From Dehalococcoidia bacterium (GTDB lineage: Bacteria; Chloroflexota; Dehalococcoidia; GIF9; AB-539-J10), in NCBI GenBank assembly GCA_030606385.1, contig JAUWGN010000031.1:1-9033 (forward strand): 9,033 nt of DNA. The letters run 5' to 3'. Below the pieces are notes generated by a model. The model had not been told where the DNA came from, made no database searches, and saw only the letters and a list, made by a program, of their open reading frames with translations. The translations under genes and the position numbers were made by a program. Below, piece after piece: positions 5,650 through 9,033 of this stretch; the first letter of the stretch is position 1, and each line of letters starts with the position of its first letter.

Positions 5650-5677
5650 TAGCTCCACAAGGCAAATTTAGAGAAGG
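5650..5677 (+). repeat. Shared leader motif, copy 5 (diverged)
   Basis: TAGCTCCACAAGGCAAATTT followed by AGAGAAGG resembles the copy at 6425. It lies 25 bases before the ATG at 5703, farther than the other copies. Confidence 0.35.
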
Positions 5678-5702
5678 CAGTAGAAATTATGAGGGGGTCT
5701 AG

Positions 5703-6317
5703 ATGAACGACGATTTCAGAAAACTAAGTAGGATAATAGTTGCCGTTTTGGTGGTAACTCTACTGTTCTTAATAGGTGACTGTGCGCCAGCACCAACACC
5801 AGCGCTAGTGCCCACAGCGCCTTCACCTATGCCAGAAAAGGAAGCACCTATAACGCCTTCACCCACACCAGAAAAGATAGAATTTGGTGAGCTAAAAGAA
5901 CTTGAACGAAATATCGTAATAGAAGTGGAAGGGGAAACCTTACACTACTTGGAGGAGAAAAAATGGGCTGAGGATGAATGCTCAAGGCTAATAGAAGAGC
6001 AAGCTCAATTTAGATCTGACCAAATTCAAAAATTTAAGGGCACCTATGACATAAATGCTGGCGATTTTGATGTAGAGATCGATAAAAAAGAAAAATCAAC
6101 CATCTTGAAATGTGATGTTTATATTAAGCTTGATGGATGGTATGACTTTCACTGGTTTCTAAAACCTCTTGGCCTGGATTTCTTAGATGACCACTTTGAA
6201 AGGTTAGAAAGGGAGCTATCATGGGTAGGCTCTTTAGATGGGGTGAAGACAACTATTCTTCTTAAATTTCCCTTTACGATTAACAATTGCCATGCACATG
6301 TCTGGTCAGCAATATAA
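5703..6317 (+). CDS. Membrane-anchored or lipoprotein-like exported protein
   Basis: A 204-residue protein I cannot assign to a family. Residues 1-9 are charged and polar. Residues 10-25 form a hydrophobic helix (LSRIIVAVLVVTLLFLIGDC) ending at Cys. A Pro/Thr/Ala linker (29-57) follows, then a folded mixed domain with many Glu, Lys and aromatic residues. The layout is that of a lipoprotein with a periplasmic or extracellular domain. However, the residue before the Cys is Asp (IGDC), which is poor for signal peptidase II, so a plain N-terminal anchor is also possible. Within the linker the DNA word CGCCTTCACC..CCAGAAAAG occurs twice 36 bp apart, a sign of local duplication. The ribosome binding site GAGGGGG precedes the ATG. 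Confidence 0.75.
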   Translation: MNDDFRKLSRIIVAVLVVTLLFLIGDCAPAPTPALVPTAPSPMPEKEAPITPSPTPEKIEFGELKELERNIVIEVEGETLHYLEEKKWAEDECSRLIEEQAQFRSDQIQKFKGTYDINAGDFDVEIDKKEKSTILKCDVYIKLDGWYDFHWFLKPLGLDFLDDHFERLERELSWVGSLDGVKTTILLKFPFTINNCHAHVWSAI

Positions 6318-6460
6318 AACTTAATAAAAGTTTGCCAAGGCTTGTAGGTGCACTCCTATAAGTATTTTGATAATTATTGCTATCATTGCAGTGGTTCTAG
6401 CTATCGGGATAGCCCGGACATTTGAATAGCTAAGCCGAGCCAGCGGATTTGGAGAGGGCT
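6318..6460 (+). other. Intergenic stretch with a membrane-helix-like open frame
   Basis: One frame open from 6328 to the TAG at 6427-6429 encodes a very hydrophobic segment (ILIIIAIIAVVLAIGIAR, from about 6364). There is no ATG or GTG start and no ribosome binding site; only TTG 6367 is available. It may be the remnant of a small membrane protein or chance from AT-rich sequence. The shared leader motif begins inside its last codons. Confidence 0.35.
6425..6458 (+). repeat. Shared leader motif, copy 6
   Basis: GAATAGCTAAGCCGAGCCAG is followed by CGGATTTGGAGAGGG. The core AGCCAGCGGATTT is identical to the copy at 3451. The following GTG (6461) starts a 45-residue ORF. Confidence 0.55.
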
Positions 6461-6598
6461 GTGTTAGCTTTGGAGTTCGCCAACTGCTTTGTTGCACTTA
6501 ATGGCTTGTTCAAATTAACTGGGAAAGGGGCATCTCTTAAAATCGACACCGTGGGTAGGGGAAAGAGCAATGATATATCCATCGGAGATATGCTATAA
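6461..6598 (+). CDS. Possible small protein (45 residues)
   Basis: The frame opens with GTG six bases after GGAG of the shared leader and ends at TAA 6596-6598. The product starts MLALEFANCFVALNGLFKL, mildly hydrophobic, and then turns polar and glycine/lysine-rich (TGKGASLKIDTVGRGKSN). I do not recognise it. The support is its position directly behind the leader motif that precedes five other starts. Against it are its short length, the GTG start and the overlap of its 3' end with the probable degV promoter. Confidence 0.35.
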   Translation: MLALEFANCFVALNGLFKLTGKGASLKIDTVGRGKSNDISIGDML

Positions 6599-6599
6599 T
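6570..6599 (+). promoter_or_regulatory. Probable degV-nadE promoter
   Basis: TGCTATAAT (6591-6599) is a perfect extended -10 element. ATGATA (6570-6575) is a 4/6 match to the -35 consensus at a spacing of 18. Transcription would begin near 6605, only a few bases before AGGAGG (6611-6616), giving a very short leader for degV. Confidence 0.6.
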
Positions 6600-6626
6600 A
6601 CCTTCCACTGAGGAGGAATAGGAAGA

Positions 6627-7487
6627 TTGACCCCCAAGGTTAGAATTGTTACCGATAGCACCGCATACCTGTTACCAGAGACGATTGCTAGATACGATAT
6701 TCGTGTTGTTCCGCTCAGGGTCATCTTTGGAACAGAGTCTTTTGCTGAGGGGATAGACATTACCAACGAGGAGTTCTATCAAAGACTGGCAAAGTCCAGG
6801 GCGCTTCCTACCTCCTCACAACCTCCGGTCAGCGATTTTATTAAAGTATATGCTGAGCTAACCCAGCTTGGTTATGATATTTTGTCCATTCATATTTCAG
6901 GCAAGCTGAGCGGAACCACTAATTCAGCCATGGCTGCCCGAAATGCATTCCCTCAGGCTCAGATTGAGGTAGTAGATTGGCTCTCTATGGGTATGGGGCT
7001 CTTGGTTCTCGCTGCCGCCCGCGCTGCTGAGGAGGGTCAAGGGCTAGTCGAGATTAAGTCACTCACCAAGCGAATTGCTGCCACTGTGGACATCATTGGC
7101 ACACTTGATACCCTGAAATATCTTCAAAAAGGAGGGCGCATTGGAGCGGCGACAGCTTTGGTTGGTACCCTGCTCAAGATTAAACCAGTCCTGGCTCTGA
7201 CCAATGGCGAGGTCAAAGTCCTAGCCAAGCCAAGAAATAGAGATAAAGCTATACAGTGTATGCTGGAATTTATGACACAGCGTGTAAAAGAGAACGCTTG
7301 TATTCACGGGGCAGTTGTCCACAGCCGAGCATTTGAAGAAGCCTTGGCATTAGAAAAAGAGGTTCGTGTCCGCTTCAACTGTGCTGAGCTATACCTTATT
7401 GAGCTGGGATCTGTGTTCGTCACCCACACTGGCCCGGGGACGCTTGGTGTAGCCTTTTATAGAGATGAGTCACCTGAACAAGACTAG
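6627..7487 (+). CDS. DegV family fatty-acid-binding protein
   Basis: A 286-residue DegV/FakB-type protein. Family members bind a fatty acid in a deep pocket. In Firmicutes they present it to the kinase FakA for phosphorylation and entry into phospholipids. Whether that partner exists here cannot be seen. Motifs: VRIVTDSTA (5-13), TSSQPPVSDF (62-71), HISGKLSGTTNSA (89-101), VVDWLSMGMG (115-124), DTLKYLQKGGRIG (161-173), KIKPVLALTNGEV (184-196) and HTGPGTLGVAF (267-277). The length is normal. TTG is taken as the start because AGGAGG lies ten bases upstream and the family's conserved N-terminus begins right after it; no ATG is available nearby. nadE follows after 28 bp, so the two are probably one transcript. 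Confidence 0.95.
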   Translation: MTPKVRIVTDSTAYLLPETIARYDIRVVPLRVIFGTESFAEGIDITNEEFYQRLAKSRALPTSSQPPVSDFIKVYAELTQLGYDILSIHISGKLSGTTNSAMAARNAFPQAQIEVVDWLSMGMGLLVLAAARAAEEGQGLVEIKSLTKRIAATVDIIGTLDTLKYLQKGGRIGAATALVGTLLKIKPVLALTNGEVKVLAKPRNRDKAIQCMLEFMTQRVKENACIHGAVVHSRAFEEALALEKEVRVRFNCAELYLIELGSVFVTHTGPGTLGVAFYRDESPEQD

Positions 7488-7515
7488 CGAGCAGAACTAA
7501 AAGGAAGTACTCAAA

Positions 7516-8424
7516 ATGGATTTGATCCCTGCCCAGTTAAGAATAGACCCGGAAAAGCTGAGCCAGAAGCTAAAGAAATTTATTCACACCAGCGTGCATA
7601 ACCTCAATCGGAATGGGGTGGTTATTGGTTTAAGCGGCGGGCTTGACTCTAGCGTAGTATTGGCTCTATCGGTTAGAGCCCTCGGTCTGGGTAAGGTTCT
7701 GGGATTGATTATGCCAGAGAGAGACAGCCAGCCGGACAGTGAATCTGACGCCAGACTCCAAGCTGATGAGCTCGGTGTCAGGGTTGAGAGAGTGGAATTG
7801 ACGCCAATACTAAGTGACATGGGGATTTACCAGCATCTACCAAAGGCTGCTTTTACGCAGAGAGGAATAGCCGCCGCCGCGGTTAAGGTAGGCTATAAAC
7901 TTTATACCAGATTTACCGGTGAGAGACCATTCCTGAGTGGTCTTGAGGGAACAGATTTTGGGCTTCTTAAGAGGGCTAATGCATATTACAGGATGAAGCA
8001 CAGGGTGAGGATGGTGCTGCTATACTCTTATGCCGAGCATCAAAACCTGCTGGTGGCGGGAACAGCCAACAAGACCGAATTTCTAACCGGCTTCTTTGTA
8101 AAGTATGGCGATGGTGCAGCTGATATTATGCCTCTCCTCAGGCTATATAAAACACAAGTGAGGCAGCTGGCTAAGTTCCTCCGGGTTCCAGAGAAGATTA
8201 TAAATAAAGCCCCCTCTCCCGACCTCATTCCTGGGATCACCGATGAGTTCGCCATGGGTATTACCTATGAGAAATTGGACCTCGTGCTCGCCGGGCTGGA
8301 GGTGAGCAGGGGGGTGAATGACATAGCGGAGGCAAGTGGGGTAAGGCGGGAAACCGTTGAATACGTAAGGGAACTGGTTAGAAGGTCAGAACATATGAGA
8401 AGCTCGCCGCTAGTCCCGGATTGA
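7516..8424 (+). CDS. nadE: Ammonia-dependent NAD(+) synthetase
   Basis: Catalyses the last step of NAD synthesis: nicotinate adenine dinucleotide is adenylated by ATP and then amidated with ammonia. Evidence: the PP-loop GLSGGLDSS (38-46), LIMPERDSQPDSESDA (64-79) with the substrate-binding Pro/Asp region, GTANKTEFLTGFFVKYGDG (182-200), AADIMPLLRLYKTQV (201-215), and APSPDL (232-237) with DE (243-244). There is no N-terminal glutaminase domain, hence free ammonia as the nitrogen source. At 302 residues it exceeds the usual 245-275. The extra length lies mainly at 105-160, an alanine- and aromatic-rich stretch between the second and third motifs, probably at the dimer or substrate face. AAAGGAAG precedes the ATG. 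It is the second gene after degV. Confidence 0.93.
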   Translation: MDLIPAQLRIDPEKLSQKLKKFIHTSVHNLNRNGVVIGLSGGLDSSVVLALSVRALGLGKVLGLIMPERDSQPDSESDARLQADELGVRVERVELTPILSDMGIYQHLPKAAFTQRGIAAAAVKVGYKLYTRFTGERPFLSGLEGTDFGLLKRANAYYRMKHRVRMVLLYSYAEHQNLLVAGTANKTEFLTGFFVKYGDGAADIMPLLRLYKTQVRQLAKFLRVPEKIINKAPSPDLIPGITDEFAMGITYEKLDLVLAGLEVSRGVNDIAEASGVRRETVEYVRELVRRSEHMRSSPLVPD

Positions 8425-8567
8425 TGGTGGGAGGCTTGAAACGAAAACCTTGTAGGCAAACAGGCGTCAGCTGCCCAATTGTCTTCAGGCATCAGGTAAC
8501 GAAATGACGAAAAGTGCAGATATGGAAAGAGGTATGGTTGTTACTGTCCGCGTCGCAAGGTTACCCA

Positions 8568-9033
8568 CTACGACAGCGCTTTCAGGCAGACGACTGGCTC
8601 TTGGGCAAGTAAGTTACGGAGAATGGACAAATCAGGAAGCCCTAATGCCTCGGATATCGCCGCGTCTATGGCCTGGCGTACGGGGTCATTAGCCATCTCT
8701 GGGAAGGGGAGTAGCGGTTGTGTGCTCAGGGTATCATAAGCTTTAATCAAGCGTTCTACTTGTGTAGGTGCTAGTGACCCGACATCAAGTACAGGCATAT
8801 CCGACAGCACTGGTTTCTTAAAATCTATCCAAGCGCCCTCAGTCTCTTCCCGGTGTGACAGTAGAATTAGCAATCCAAGCGTTGAATTGAGCCAAAGGCT
8901 GATAATTTTGTCATGACCCGCATCGGGTTGATGAATGCGTACTGGCCACCAAACATTTGATAGCACGGGGCAATCCATCCGAACTGTAATCAGGCGCTGC
9001 GTATTTAGTCTTAGCCTCTCAGCCAATAGCATC
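8568..9033 (-). CDS. C-terminal part of a probable DNA methyltransferase-like protein (partial)
   Basis: The frame runs off the right edge, so only about 154 C-terminal residues are visible. The ATG at 9030-9032 is not necessarily the start. The segment LSNVWWPVRI, then ISLWLNSTLGLLILLSHREE, then GAWIDFKKPVLSDMPVLDV, resembles the C-terminal target-recognition region of N6-adenine DNA methyltransferases of the Eco57I/TaqI-like kind. There a WLNST-type motif and a K..L..MPV..-type motif recur. The end (DAAISEALGLPDLSILRNLLAQEPVV) is helical. The catalytic NPPY motif would lie outside the window. The gene converges on nadE, with 143 bp between the stop codons. The assignment is from pattern memory and is moderate at best. 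Confidence 0.5.
   Translation of the reverse strand, partial: MLLAERLRLNTQRLITVRMDCPVLSNVWWPVRIHQPDAGHDKIISLWLNSTLGLLILLSHREETEGAWIDFKKPVLSDMPVLDVGSLAPTQVERLIKAYDTLSTQPLLPFPEMANDPVRQAIDAAISEALGLPDLSILRNLLAQEPVVCLKALS

Noticed and set aside
8504..8692. 62-codon + strand ORF after nadE
   Set aside because: It overlaps the better supported - strand gene in antisense, has no ribosome binding site and gives an unconvincing protein.

Overview
The window looks like chromosomal DNA from an uncultured bacterium. A Chloroflexota (Dehalococcoidia-like) host is my best guess, but a weak one. It rests on the Pro/Thr-rich linker after the membrane anchor of the 5703-6317 protein, the company of small basic proteins, and the cold-shock and NadE subtypes. 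No rRNA, tRNA or other phylogenetic marker is present to settle it. All complete genes read on the + strand. A partial gene enters from the right edge on the - strand. || Left third (1-1700): no convincing protein gene, but dense non-coding structure. A long array of degenerate 11-12 bp units, grouped into 33 bp super-repeats, runs from about 420 to 1312. It is split by an element of about 464 bp (650-1113) with imperfect terminal inverted repeats, whose outermost clear part is a perfect 12 bp match. Removing the element puts the array back in register. Inside the element, 804-1043 has nested long-range complementary segments (7+3+4 bp and a perfect 9 bp pair), a GAAA-capped hairpin and a strong 3' hairpin, as expected of a large structured RNA. 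|| Middle (1700-6600): mostly small genes. They are a 322-residue coiled-coil protein, a 46-residue charged peptide, a possible decayed reading frame, a cold-shock protein, a 37-residue basic protein cut by an IS256-family insertion, an Mth938-like protein, a membrane-anchored protein and a 45-residue ORF. Six starts here are preceded by versions of the same leader sequence (core AGCGGATTTGGAGAGG). The insertion sequence is complete: 27 bp terminal inverted repeats, an intact DDE transposase, and an exact 8 bp target duplication (CTATCGCA). Deleting it restores the basic-protein gene. A long hairpin hides the transposase ribosome binding site. || Right third (6600-9033): an extended -10 promoter leads into a degV-nadE pair (fatty-acid-binding DegV protein, then ammonia-dependent NAD synthetase). 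Converging on this pair is the 3' end of a gene that resembles the C-terminal region of a DNA methyltransferase. || The main novelty candidates are the RNA-bearing inverted-repeat element inside the 11/33 bp array, and the shared leader in front of several small genes.
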